A DNA stretch of 64,000 nucleotides from G963691885 sp963691885 (GTDB taxonomy: Bacteria; Pseudomonadota; Alphaproteobacteria; UBA8366; Aestuariispiraceae), in assembly GCA_963691885.1 (NCBI GenBank), contig OY829843.1, forward strand, positions 5,035,114 through 5,099,113, read 5' to 3'. Under the pieces are notes generated by a model. It saw nothing but the letters and a program-made list of their open reading frames with translations. It did no database searches and was not told the DNA's origin. Shown one piece after another: positions 35,684 to 44,072 of this stretch. Position 1 is the stretch's first letter, and each line of letters begins with the position of its first letter. The position numbers were made by a program, and so were the translations under genes.

Positions 35684-35759
35684 CTCAGAATTTGGGGTCG
35701 AGCCGTTAACAAGCACTCGATTGCACCACATTAAAAAGCGGGCTGCGGCCCGCTTTTTT
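35684..35759 (+). ncRNA. tracrRNA (compact, about 76 nt)
   Basis: Positions 35685-35710 form an anti-repeat: 15 bases TCAGAATTTGGGGTC are the exact complement of the repeat interior, followed by one mismatch, AGCCG, and TTAAC with a bulged base. This pairs with nearly the whole 25-nt repeat part expected on a crRNA. A short GCA/TGC hairpin (around 35713-35726) and then a terminator (GCGGGC-TGCG-GCCCGC plus six T, 35738-35759) complete it. The position beside cas9, the promoter and the terminator make the call strong. The RNA is shorter than the usual 90-110 nt of II-C systems. Confidence 0.88.
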
Positions 35760-35832
35760 CGTTTTGAACTCCCTGAATTTGATTACTCAGATTTGGGGAG
35801 ACTAGGCTTTTTGCGACCAAAAATTTTGTAAA

Positions 35833-36058
35833 ACTTCAGACTTGATCTGACGGACACCTCAGCTTGCAACGCTGAGAATTGTTTTTGCACTGTCCGATGG
35901 GTCGTGCGTTTTGATCGTCTTCTCGACAGCGATGTGTAACGTTTCGCGGAAGGTCTGCATAGGCGTTTTGCCGTAGCAGTATCTTCCTGAATGTGGCCGC
36001 TGCTCGTTGTACTTGGCCAGCCACGCGTCCAGATCGGTTTTTTGCGGCTGAGGTGAGA
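35833..36058 (-). pseudogene. IS481-type transposase remnant (C-terminus and terminal end)
   Basis: The minus strand from 36058 to 35859 encodes TDLDAWLAKYNEQRPHSGRY and continues to a stop, the typical C-terminus of an IS481-family DDE transposase. Beyond it, the terminus TGTCCGTCAGATCAAGTCTG (complement of about 35836-35855) is an IS481-like end. The rest of the element has been lost where the IS256 copy begins. The short stretch 35760-35832 shows nothing else. Confidence 0.75.
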
Positions 36059-37368
36059 CTATCCAGAATTCTGTGCCCTGGCGAGGTAGCTCTAAAGATG
36101 AGGAGACCCACGTATGAGCATCGACAAAGACCTTTTGGACCAGCTGATGGAAGGGCGGAAGCCCGGTGATCTTTTTGGCAAGGACGGCATTTTGCAGGAG
36201 TTGACCAAGGCACTGGCAGAACGCGCTTTGAACACCGAACTGGACGCGCACCTGACCGAGGAGCGCGCCGATCCACCGCTGGCGGGTCAGAACAAGCCGC
36301 CGAACCGGCGCAACGGCAGCAGCCCGAAGACGGTGACCACAGACAGCGGCAAGGTCGTTCTGGACATTCCCCGCGACCGGAACGGTAGCTTTGATCCGCT
36401 GCTGATCGCCAAGTATCAACGCCGTTTTCCAGAGTTCGACACCAAGATCATAAGCCTGTACGCCCGCGGCATGACGACCCGGGAAATCCAGGGCCACATC
36501 GAGGAGATCTACGGCATCGAGGCATCGCCGAGCCTGATCTCGGCGATTACCGATGCGGTTATGGAGGAAGTCACCGCCTGGCAGAACCGACCGCTGGAGC
36601 CCTGCTATCCGGTGGTGTTCATGGACACGATCCGGGTTAATATCCGCAGTGATGGCGCGGTCTCGAACAAGGCGGTATTCGTAGCCCTGGCGATCCTGCC
36701 AGATGGCACGCGCGACGTTCTGGGCCTGTGGTTCCAGGCCAATGAAGGGGCCAAGTTCTGGGCGAAGGTCCTGAACGACCTGCGCAATCGGGGCGTTCAG
36801 GACATCCTGATCGCCGTCGTGGACGGCCTCAAGGGCTTTCCTCAGGCCATCGAGGCGGCCTTCCCACAGGCCCAAATCCAGACCTGCATCGTCCACCTGT
36901 TGCGCCACTCCATGAGCTTCGCCAGCTACAAGGACCGCAAGGCAGTGGCAGCGGCACTTAAGGCCGTCTACACCGCCGTGGACGCCGATGCGGCAGAAGC
37001 AGCGCTTGCTGAGTTCGAAAAAAGCGATCTGGCCGCGAAATACCCTGCGATTGCGCCGAGCTGGCGGCGGGCCTGGAACGAGGTCATTCCGTTCCTCAAC
37101 TACCCGCCCGAGGTGCGCAGGCTGATTTACACCACGAATGCGATTGAGGCGCTGAACTCGAAAATCCGCCGTGCTGTCCGGACACGGGGCCACTTCCCGA
37201 GCGATGACGCCGCCGCAAAATTGATATATCTCGCGCTGAATGCTTCCTCTCAGGAGTGGAAGCGATCAGTCCGCGAATGGCACGCTGTCAAAAGCCAGTT
37301 CGCAATCATGTTCGAAGACCGCTTCCCGATGGCGTAATCAAAGCGTCAGGGCACAGAATTCTGGATAG
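36059..37368 (+). mobile_element. IS256-family insertion sequence
   Basis: 1310 bp with 22-bp inverted ends starting CTATCCAGAATTCTGTGCCC at 36059 and mirrored at 37347-37368. No matching 8-9 bp target duplication is seen in the flanks, which suggests later rearrangement. It carries one transposase gene. Confidence 0.9.
36114..37337 (+). CDS. IS256 (mutator-type) transposase
   Basis: 407 residues. DDE residues lie in VVFMDTIRVNIR, ILIAVVDGLKGFPQAIEAAF and TTNAIEALNSKIRRAVRTRG. Standard length with intact N-terminal DNA-binding region (MSIDKDLLDQLMEGRKPGDL). Appears complete. Confidence 0.95.
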   Translation: MSIDKDLLDQLMEGRKPGDLFGKDGILQELTKALAERALNTELDAHLTEERADPPLAGQNKPPNRRNGSSPKTVTTDSGKVVLDIPRDRNGSFDPLLIAKYQRRFPEFDTKIISLYARGMTTREIQGHIEEIYGIEASPSLISAITDAVMEEVTAWQNRPLEPCYPVVFMDTIRVNIRSDGAVSNKAVFVALAILPDGTRDVLGLWFQANEGAKFWAKVLNDLRNRGVQDILIAVVDGLKGFPQAIEAAFPQAQIQTCIVHLLRHSMSFASYKDRKAVAAALKAVYTAVDADAAEAALAEFEKSDLAAKYPAIAPSWRRAWNEVIPFLNYPPEVRRLIYTTNAIEALNSKIRRAVRTRGHFPSDDAAAKLIYLALNASSQEWKRSVREWHAVKSQFAIMFEDRFPMA

Positions 37369-37418
37369 CCTCGAAATGTACATATGACCTGCCCCTACCG
37401 TTTGGTCCGGATTGAATG

Positions 37419-38225
37419 TTAGTGCATGGTTGGTTTTAGGTCTATCGGTACAACTGCTTCTGGGGCTGGTGGCCGATATCCCAAGGCACTGTGCGGTCGT
37501 TTTGTATTGTAGTGCTTCCTCCATTCCTCGATGACCACCTGTGCTTCTTTCAGTGAGTAGAATATCTCGCCATTGAGCAGTTCGTCTCTGAAGCGGGCAT
37601 TAAAGCTTTCGCAGTAGCCGTTTTCCCAGGGGGATCCTGGCTCGATGTAGGCCGTACTGGCACCAACGGCGTTGATCCATTTTCGGACAGCTTCGGCAAC
37701 AAACTCCGGCCCATTATCAGATCTGATATATCTGGAAACGCCCCGTAGGATGAAGAGGTCGGTCAGAACATTGATCACGTCAGTTGAGTTGAGCTTTCGT
37801 CTGACGCGGATCGACAGACATTCACGGCTGTATTCATCGAGGATATTGAGCATCCTGAATACTCTTCCATCTTCTGTTCGGTGATGGACAAAGTCGTATG
37901 ACCAAACATGATCGATGTGCTGAGGCCGCAGACGAACACACGATCCATCATTCAGCCAAAGCCGTCTTCTCTTCGGTTGCTTCATGGGAACCTTCAACCC
38001 TTCGCGTCGCCATAGCCGTTCGACCCTCTTGTCATTGATTCGCCAGCCACTGTCTCTCAACAGCGCGGCAATCCGACGATAGCCATATCGCCCGTACTGC
38101 CGGGTCAGTTCGACCATGTCGGCTATCAGATGCTCTTCGTCATCACGACACTTGGGAACGTGCCGTTGTGTGGAACGGTGTTGCCCCAGAACAGCGCAAA
38201 CACGACGTTCAGACACAGGCATCAT
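37419..38225 (-). CDS. IS407-type transposase OrfB
   Basis: 268 residues from the first ATG, with the frame open further upstream toward OrfA, so a frameshift fusion is likely. DDE: Asp in HVWSYDFVHHRTEDGR, Asp in YIRSDNGPEFVA, Glu in NGYCESFNARFRDEL. Ends HNTKRPHSALGY-like (HYNTKRPHSALGYRPPAPE). Intact. Confidence 0.94.
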   Translation of the reverse strand: MMPVSERRVCAVLGQHRSTQRHVPKCRDDEEHLIADMVELTRQYGRYGYRRIAALLRDSGWRINDKRVERLWRREGLKVPMKQPKRRRLWLNDGSCVRLRPQHIDHVWSYDFVHHRTEDGRVFRMLNILDEYSRECLSIRVRRKLNSTDVINVLTDLFILRGVSRYIRSDNGPEFVAEAVRKWINAVGASTAYIEPGSPWENGYCESFNARFRDELLNGEIFYSLKEAQVVIEEWRKHYNTKRPHSALGYRPPAPEAVVPIDLKPTMH

Positions 38226-38266
38226 GTTCCGAAGATGATCAATACAGGCACGACGGCGCGAAGGGC

Positions 38267-38545
38267 TTAAAAGTTTCCCTTCGCGGCTTCCTTCAGTATC
38301 AACTTATCGAGGGTCAGATCCGAGACTGCACGACGTAGTCGCTCATTCTCCTGCTGCAAACGCTTCAACTCGCGAACCTGATCAGTTCCCACACCACCAT
38401 ATTGCCTCCGCCAGCGATAATACGTCTGCTCGACAATCCCTATCGACCGTATCGCATCGAGGCGGCTCTGGCCTTGGCCTACCAAAACTTCCACCTGACG
38501 CAACTTTGTAACAATTTCTTCCGGCTTATACTTGTAACTGGCCAT
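38267..38545 (-). CDS. IS407-type transposase OrfA
   Basis: 92 residues with a helix-turn-helix (VGQGQSRLDAIRSIGIVEQT) and a coiled coil (ELKRLQQENERLRRAVSDL). Standard OrfA length. Together with OrfB it makes a complete element. Confidence 0.94.
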   Translation of the reverse strand: MASYKYKPEEIVTKLRQVEVLVGQGQSRLDAIRSIGIVEQTYYRWRRQYGGVGTDQVRELKRLQQENERLRRAVSDLTLDKLILKEAAKGNF

Positions 38546-38602
38546 CTCTGATCCTCCATTTTCTTAACTATAGCGGTGGACCAATTCAGCGGGGGAGGAT
38601 CA

Positions 38603-38645
38603 GATCAATAACTTCAAACCTTGTGCCTTCGATGACGCCGAACAT
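38603..38645 (-). pseudogene. Start of a gene cut off by the IS407-type element
   Basis: A minus-strand ATG at 38645 preceded by GGAAAAG encodes MFGVIEGTRFEVID and then runs into the IS end. It follows the sugar-binding protein gene in the operon direction, so a sugar-metabolism gene (perhaps an SMP-30/lactonase type) has lost its body. A hairpin (38666-38691, GC-rich 10-bp arms) lies between this start and the preceding gene. Confidence 0.5.
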
Positions 38646-38699
38646 GTCTTTTCCTTTCGGTCGATAAGGGGCGGCATCACGGCCGCCCCTTTTGGGAGT

Positions 38700-39848
38700 T
38701 TAGCGATCCAGCGCGCCAACACCAGAAAAGCGGAAGGCTTCTTGCTCAAGCGCGTTCAGCTCCTCCGCGCTCATCTGGTCGTGGGCCACGGTGATCCGAC
38801 CCAGGAAGACGAATGGCAACTCGCCCGCGCGCCCCTCAAGATCAGCCTTGATGGCTTCGGCTGTGGCCGCACCCACATCATCGCCCATGCGCATTGGGGT
38901 TGCGTCCAACTCACCGCGGCGGATGGCGTCCAGCTCTAGGCCCGTGCCGCCCCAACCGGTGGAGAAGATCTCTTTCTCTTTGCCAACCGAGACCTGCGCC
39001 TCGACAGAGCCCATGGCCATTGCAGTGTTGGCGTTGTGGATGATCTTGGCCTCTGGGTAGGATTGCAAGATCAGCGACGTGCCCGCAAAGCCGCCTTCGC
39101 GCTGATACTCGCCATAGTGCTCATAGACCGTGGTCCAGTTGCCTTTTTCCTCGACACACGCTTTGAAATCGCCCGAACGCTGATTGTCGGTGATGCCTGG
39201 AATGCCCCGGTTCATCGCCATGACCTGATCGTTGCCCATGCGCCCAAGCATGTACTCACACATGGTCAGCGCACCTGCCGCCGAGGAGAAGTCAAACCAA
39301 ACTGCAGGCTGGTTCGGCAGATCCTTAAGCGGGGTGTGGAAAGCCCAAACATAAGTCGTCAGATCATCTTTTTCCGCGGCCAATTTAGAAATGTTATCAG
39401 CCTGAATCGCCAGTTCTGAAGGGCCAAAGACGACGTAATCATAGATGTCTTTGTCCTGTACAACCTGATTGGCATAGGTCGTTTGCAACGAATGTTCGAT
39501 TTGGCGCGACGCAAACTCCGTCGTCTCATAAACGATACCTAGCTCATCAAGACGCTTGGTCATAGCCAGGTAATTACGCGCCCAAAAGTCAGATGTGTCT
39601 GAAGACGGATAGACCAGGGCGATCTGGATAGGATTATCCAGGGTGCCCGAAAACGGGACTGCTTCCGAGCCAACCACGGCCTGCATCGCTTCCAATGCAC
39701 CGTCTGCGTTCACTTCACCGGGCAACCAATGATCCCGGTCTGCGATGCCAGGCAATTCGCGCAGCGGCAAATTGCTATGGCCGCCCGCGAATGCCAATGT
39801 CGCCAAGACAGTCGTTGCAACAAGCGCAATTGTGGTTAATTGTTTCAT
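38700..39848 (-). CDS. Sugar ABC transporter substrate-binding protein (set 2)
   Basis: About 382 residues from ATG 39848 (MKQLTTIALVATTVLATLAF), a clear signal peptide; RBS GGGAGG lies eight bases upstream. A start 31 codons earlier is possible but would destroy the signal peptide. Type I periplasmic-binding fold, with IQIALVYPSSDTSDFWARNY and IHNANTAMAMGSVEAQ as in ribose/fructose/autoinducer-like binding proteins. The ligand is unknown. Last intact gene of the six-gene operon. Confidence 0.88.
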   Translation of the reverse strand: MKQLTTIALVATTVLATLAFAGGHSNLPLRELPGIADRDHWLPGEVNADGALEAMQAVVGSEAVPFSGTLDNPIQIALVYPSSDTSDFWARNYLAMTKRLDELGIVYETTEFASRQIEHSLQTTYANQVVQDKDIYDYVVFGPSELAIQADNISKLAAEKDDLTTYVWAFHTPLKDLPNQPAVWFDFSSAAGALTMCEYMLGRMGNDQVMAMNRGIPGITDNQRSGDFKACVEEKGNWTTVYEHYGEYQREGGFAGTSLILQSYPEAKIIHNANTAMAMGSVEAQVSVGKEKEIFSTGWGGTGLELDAIRRGELDATPMRMGDDVGAATAEAIKADLEGRAGELPFVFLGRITVAHDQMSAEELNALEQEAFRFSGVGALDR

Positions 39849-39933
39849 GGGGTTCCTCCCTTTGCATGAGAGCGGAGCCTTCAGCTGGGTCCGGGCTGCA
39901 TCCCGGCCCAGCCACTCCGCTTTGAAGTGCCAG

Positions 39934-41073
39934 TTAGCCACTCGGTGTCGTGGCGCCAGCTGTCAGACCGCCGATCGCCAATAGGGGAATCAACAGACCG
40001 ATGATTGCTGCAGCAAAGCGCAGCGTTTTCTGTCCCTCTCCGGTTCGAAGTCCAAATAAGAGCCCTCCCGTGCCGTCCCGATCCTTTTTCTGGATCCAGG
40101 CATAGAGCGCGACGGATGCGATGATTACAAAACCCGAGGCGACAGGCTGCCAGAAGAACTCGATCCGCAAAGTCACCAAGGCGTTGAGCATCATGGCAAG
40201 CAGCAGCACCCCGGCAAAGGAGCCAAGCATAGAGGCGCGCCCGCCAAAGAGGGATGTGCCGCCAACAACCACGGCCGCAATGACATGTAAATTAAAGAAA
40301 GGTGCCATGGTGGCTTGGATCGCGTTTTGTTTGCCGGTGAGCATAAGCCCTGCAAGCGCTGCGCAGGCCCCGCACAGCACATAGGCATAAACCTTATGTC
40401 GGTTCACGCCGATGCCTGTCAGCCTAGCCGATTCCGGACTGGAGCCGATGGCAATCGTGTAACGGCCAAAATAAGTGCGCCGCAAAATGTAATAGCCGCC
40501 AACCATGGTCAGAATGCCAATCACCGCCGGTGTCGGGATAAAAAACGCGGTAGAGCCACGCCCGATCTCTGTCAGCACCTCCGGGAAGCGCGCCAGTACA
40601 AGACCCTTTGCCAAAAGCAGCGCAAGGCCTTTGTACACGAGGTCCATCGCCAACGTACCGATCAGATCGGGCACGTTAAAACGGGTGATGATCAGCCCGT
40701 TTACCAGACCCAGAAATGCACCAATCGATATGGCAATCGGGATACCGACATAAATGGAGAACCCGTATTGCTTGACCAAAAAGGCCATTATGATCGCAGA
40801 CAACACCGCGACCGAGCCCACAGACAGGTCAATACCCCGCTGGGTGATGACGAAGGTCATCGCCATCGCCATCGGCATATACAGAGCCGCGTCCTGCAAG
40901 ATCAGTTCAAGATTGCTGATCCGATAAAATCGGTCGGGCGAGAAAACGGCCATAAACAGAAAGATCGCAAATATCATCGCCATGGGCGCGATAATCGCCA
41001 GGTATGGCTCGATCCGTTCGGAGAAGGCCTGCTTTGCGGCACCTCCGAGCGGGTTAGTTGCTGCGCTGCTCAT
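39934..41073 (-). CDS. Sugar ABC transporter permease (set 2, RbsC/FrcC family)
   Basis: 379-residue integral membrane protein of the ribose-type permease family with about ten hydrophobic helices. Seen: FVITQRGIDLSVGSVAVLSA, the typical EAA-like region AVVVGGTSLFGGRASMLGSF and FWQPVASGFVIIASVALYAW. The first ATG overlaps the ATPase stop by four bases (ATGA), showing translational coupling. Partner of the FrcA-like ATPase. Confidence 0.92.
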   Translation of the reverse strand: MSSAATNPLGGAAKQAFSERIEPYLAIIAPMAMIFAIFLFMAVFSPDRFYRISNLELILQDAALYMPMAMAMTFVITQRGIDLSVGSVAVLSAIIMAFLVKQYGFSIYVGIPIAISIGAFLGLVNGLIITRFNVPDLIGTLAMDLVYKGLALLLAKGLVLARFPEVLTEIGRGSTAFFIPTPAVIGILTMVGGYYILRRTYFGRYTIAIGSSPESARLTGIGVNRHKVYAYVLCGACAALAGLMLTGKQNAIQATMAPFFNLHVIAAVVVGGTSLFGGRASMLGSFAGVLLLAMMLNALVTLRIEFFWQPVASGFVIIASVALYAWIQKKDRDGTGGLLFGLRTGEGQKTLRFAAAIIGLLIPLLAIGGLTAGATTPSG

Positions 41074-41828
41074 GCCGCGTCCTCCTTTGCGCCAACGATC
41101 AAACCCAGCACTTCTTGGGTTGAACTTTGTGCGGTATTGACCACGCCCACATTTTGGCCGCGTCGCTGGACGTGGACGCGGTCGGCGATCTCAAACACGT
41201 CATCAAGCGAGTGGCTGATCAGGATCACGGCAAGACCTTGATCCTTGAGCGTCTGAATGAGTTTGAGCGTGCGTGCCGTTTCCTGGGGGCCAAGGGCCGC
41301 GGTCGGCTCGTCCATGACCAAGACGCGCAGCCCTTCGTGATAGACGGCGCGGGCGATGGCCACGGCCTGCCGTTGACCGCCTGAGAGGCTGTCGGTCGGC
41401 GCATCCAGCGATTTGAGACGCACGCCAAGGCGTTCCATCAGCACGCGCTCGGTCTCGGACCGCATGCGTTTGTTGTCGAGCATAGTGATGCCGAGGACTT
41501 TCTTGGTGAGTTCATTGCCCAAAAACATATTGGCGGCTGGATCCAGGTGGTCTGCCAGCGCCAGTGTTTGATAAACTGCATCAATACCCAATGCCGCTGC
41601 ATCCGCGTGATTGGCAAACTCGACCTTTTCACCATCAAGAAAAATATCGCCCTCGGTGGGCTGATAGACCCCCGTAAGGACCTTGATTAGGGTGGATTTG
41701 CCAGCGCCATTGTCACCGACAATCGCCAAAACTTCGCCGCTATAGGCGTCCAGATTGACGTCCTGCAGGGCTGTAACACCGCCAAAGCGCTTCGTGATCC
41801 GGCGCATTTTGACAAGGGGGTCGCTCAT
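41070..41828 (-). CDS. Sugar ABC transporter ATP-binding protein (set 2, FrcA-like)
   Basis: Single-domain ATPase of about 252 residues from ATG 41828 (MSDPLVKMRRITKRFGGVTA); AAGAGG precedes it, while an upstream start at 41879 is unconserved. Walker A GDNGAGKST, signature LSGGQRQAVAIARA, Walker B VLVMDEPTAAL and switch His ISHSLDDVF. The length matches the FrcA branch, not the two-domain RbsA type. Energises the set-2 permease. Confidence 0.93.
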   Translation of the reverse strand: MSDPLVKMRRITKRFGGVTALQDVNLDAYSGEVLAIVGDNGAGKSTLIKVLTGVYQPTEGDIFLDGEKVEFANHADAAALGIDAVYQTLALADHLDPAANMFLGNELTKKVLGITMLDNKRMRSETERVLMERLGVRLKSLDAPTDSLSGGQRQAVAIARAVYHEGLRVLVMDEPTAALGPQETARTLKLIQTLKDQGLAVILISHSLDDVFEIADRVHVQRRGQNVGVVNTAQSSTQEVLGLIVGAKEDAA

Positions 41829-41923
41829 TTGAGGCCTCTTGGTTTTGGGCAAGCCAAGTGCCTGCCGGGTGTAAGTCAAAAAGTCCCCGGCCGGCGAGAG
41901 CGTTGGCCGGGGACCGAGGCGTG

Positions 41924-42961
41924 TTAGCCGTTCCAGATTGCCTTGTAGGCATCGCGGTAGGGGATATCCGGATCAAAGGCGTTGCTGTCGCCCATCTTCT
42001 CAAGACCCTCGGGCGTCACCAGTGCAGGCGACGTGATATAGCCCGAGCATGGCGCGCCCTGAACTGCGCGGTTCAGCTCATCGACCAGCTGCCAGCCTTG
42101 CAGGTTGAGCGGCTCGGCCACGGTGATAGCCTGATAGCCGTCTGTGCGGATGCGCTGGAACGCCGCCTCAGAACCGTCACCCGCAGAGCCTGCCTGCGGG
42201 CTTTGTTCAGGAGACAAGCCAGCTGCGGCCAGGGAGGGGCCCATGAAGTCGAAGTAGAGGTCATTGATCGCCAATGCGTGGGTCCAGCTGTCGCCGTATT
42301 TTTGAAGCAGCGATGTGGTTAGTGGACCCATGCGGGTCGAGGTGTCTGCAATCGGCGTGTCGACATATTCGAGCACCTTACCGCCAGCGGCTTCCACGGT
42401 CTCTTTGAGACGGTCGGCCTTGTCGATGGCGATCTGGTATGTGCTGTCGGTAAAGATCACGACGCCAATATCTTTGCCACCATCCTCGAGCGCCCATTCG
42501 GCCGCCACTTCGGAGACGGTCATCGCATCCGTGGAGACATTGGCAAAGATGCCGCCCGGTGCGTCACAGCCGATCTTAGGACCGGAGTGCCAGGCCACCA
42601 TCGGTATGTCTGCGGCAACCACGCCTTCGAGCGCCGCTTGCTGTTCTACCGCGTCAAAGCCGTTGATGATGATGCCATCGGGCTGGAGCGCCAGCGCCTG
42701 GCCAATCGCAGCGGTGCGGCCTTGAATCGAGCCTGCACCGTCAAGTACCCGCACATTCCAGCCGATGGCCTCTGCTGCTTCTTCGATGCCGTCTGTCACG
42801 CCAAGGATACCGCCGTTTTTCAGATCACCCGCAAGAACGACGATGGATTTACCGTCCGCGCCAGCCGGGCCCGTTGTCGGGCCATCCCATTCCGCGAATG
42901 CGGAAGTTGCGGTCAGCATAGTTGAGGCCATCAGGCCTGCGATAAACGTTCTCTTATGCAT
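41924..42961 (-). CDS. Sugar ABC transporter substrate-binding protein (set 1)
   Basis: About 345 residues from ATG 42961 (MHKRTFIAGLMASTMLTATS) with a signal peptide and AFA-E cleavage motif. Type I periplasmic-binding fold: SIVVLAGDLKNGGILGVTDG, ALQPDGIIINGFDAVEQ and GWQLVDELNRAVQG. Similar in style to ribose/xylose/rhamnose binding proteins but not identical to any I know. Lies between the two transporter sets. Confidence 0.9.
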   Translation of the reverse strand: MHKRTFIAGLMASTMLTATSAFAEWDGPTTGPAGADGKSIVVLAGDLKNGGILGVTDGIEEAAEAIGWNVRVLDGAGSIQGRTAAIGQALALQPDGIIINGFDAVEQQAALEGVVAADIPMVAWHSGPKIGCDAPGGIFANVSTDAMTVSEVAAEWALEDGGKDIGVVIFTDSTYQIAIDKADRLKETVEAAGGKVLEYVDTPIADTSTRMGPLTTSLLQKYGDSWTHALAINDLYFDFMGPSLAAAGLSPEQSPQAGSAGDGSEAAFQRIRTDGYQAITVAEPLNLQGWQLVDELNRAVQGAPCSGYITSPALVTPEGLEKMGDSNAFDPDIPYRDAYKAIWNG

Positions 42962-43049
42962 TTGGTCTTCCTCCCTTTGCATATTTCACTGCCCTACCGC
43001 TTCGCTGCCGGAGGGAAATGGTGATGCCCCTGCATGGGCGCTCATTTTT

Positions 43050-44072
43050 TCAGCGTTTTTCCGCTCCTTTGCGGCGCTGCGCGTAACCTGCGATGCCGAT
43101 GGCAACCAGCAGGGTAACCCCATTGAAAAGCGGCTCGACCCAGAAGGAGCCACCAAATTGTTGAATGCCGGAAATGCCAACAGCAAGTATCACAACACCG
43201 ACGATGGTGCCCCAAACATTGACCCGGCCTGGTTTGATGGTGGTGGACCCTAGAAACGCACCAACAAGGGCGGGCAACAGAAACTCCAGGCCGACCGAGG
43301 CCTGCCCGATCCGCAATTTGGCCGCCAAGAGCACGCCCGCCAGCGCCGTCATCGCGCCCGAGGCGACAAAGGCGCCGATCACGTATTTCCGTGTGGGAAT
43401 GCCATTGAGCTGCGCGGCGCGCTGGTTGGCGCCAATGGCATAAAGGTAGCGGCCCATCGGCGTGTATTCGAGCACGACCCACATCACGATGGTGATCGCC
43501 AAAAGGTAAAAGCCGGTGATCGGCAGGCCCCAGACGAAAGTCGTCGACAGCCCATAGAACCCATCCGGCAACAGGCCCACCAACTGGCGTCCGCCCGTGT
43601 GCCACAGCGCCAGCGCGTAAAGCACCGTACCGGTGCCCAGCGTGGCGATAAAGCTGTCGATCTTGGCAACCTCGACCAGCAGCCCGTTCAGGAAACCGGT
43701 GATCGCGCCAAGGATCAGCACAATCGCCACTGCCATGGGCCAAGGCAGGCCCAACATGGTCTGCAGCGAGATTGCCAGGATGTGCCACAGCACAATGCCG
43801 TAACCGACCGTCAGATCGATCCGCCCTGCCGCCATCGGGATCATCGCGCCCAATGACAAAAGGGCAATGATCGCCTTATCACTGACAATAGCTCGCAGAT
43901 TGAGCATGGTCGGGAACGTGTTCGGAAGCAGCACCGAAAACAGCACGATCAAGAATATCGTCAGTATCAAAAGCCCATAGACAGGCAATAAGCGCCCCAA
44001 ACGCTTGAGAAAGGTCAGCCCTTGCAGCTCAGCTTTGGTTGGCTCCAGCGCAGCGCTTTCAAGCGATTGCAT
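43050..44072 (-). CDS. Sugar ABC transporter permease (set 1, RbsC family)
   Basis: About 340 residues from ATG 44072 (MQSLESAALEPTKAELQGLT), with AGGAGG seven bases upstream. Transmembrane helices and the family motif MAAGRIDLTVGYGIVLWHIL, TLGTGTVLYALALWHTGG and LVGAFLGSTTIKPGRVNVWG. Its start overlaps the ATPase gene by 14 bases. Confidence 0.92.
   Translation of the reverse strand: MQSLESAALEPTKAELQGLTFLKRLGRLLPVYGLLILTIFLIVLFSVLLPNTFPTMLNLRAIVSDKAIIALLSLGAMIPMAAGRIDLTVGYGIVLWHILAISLQTMLGLPWPMAVAIVLILGAITGFLNGLLVEVAKIDSFIATLGTGTVLYALALWHTGGRQLVGLLPDGFYGLSTTFVWGLPITGFYLLAITIVMWVVLEYTPMGRYLYAIGANQRAAQLNGIPTRKYVIGAFVASGAMTALAGVLLAAKLRIGQASVGLEFLLPALVGAFLGSTTIKPGRVNVWGTIVGVVILAVGISGIQQFGGSFWVEPLFNGVTLLVAIGIAGYAQRRKGAEKR

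Larger units (their letters stand above)
37385..38602 (-). mobile_element. IS3-family (IS407-type) insertion sequence
   Basis: About 1218 bp, ending TGATCCTCCCCCGCTGAATT (complement of 38583-38602) and TGACCTGCCCC at 37385. The two ends match only in part, so the left boundary is less certain. Flanks do not show a target duplication. A second, truncated copy of the same right end occurs at 56059-56136. It separates the CRISPR/IS256 part from the sugar transporter cargo. Confidence 0.85.

Noticed and set aside
35859..37193. 444-residue minus-strand frame over the IS256 element
   Set aside because: Most of it is antisense to the intact IS256 transposase; only the part left of 36059 is a real transposase remnant.
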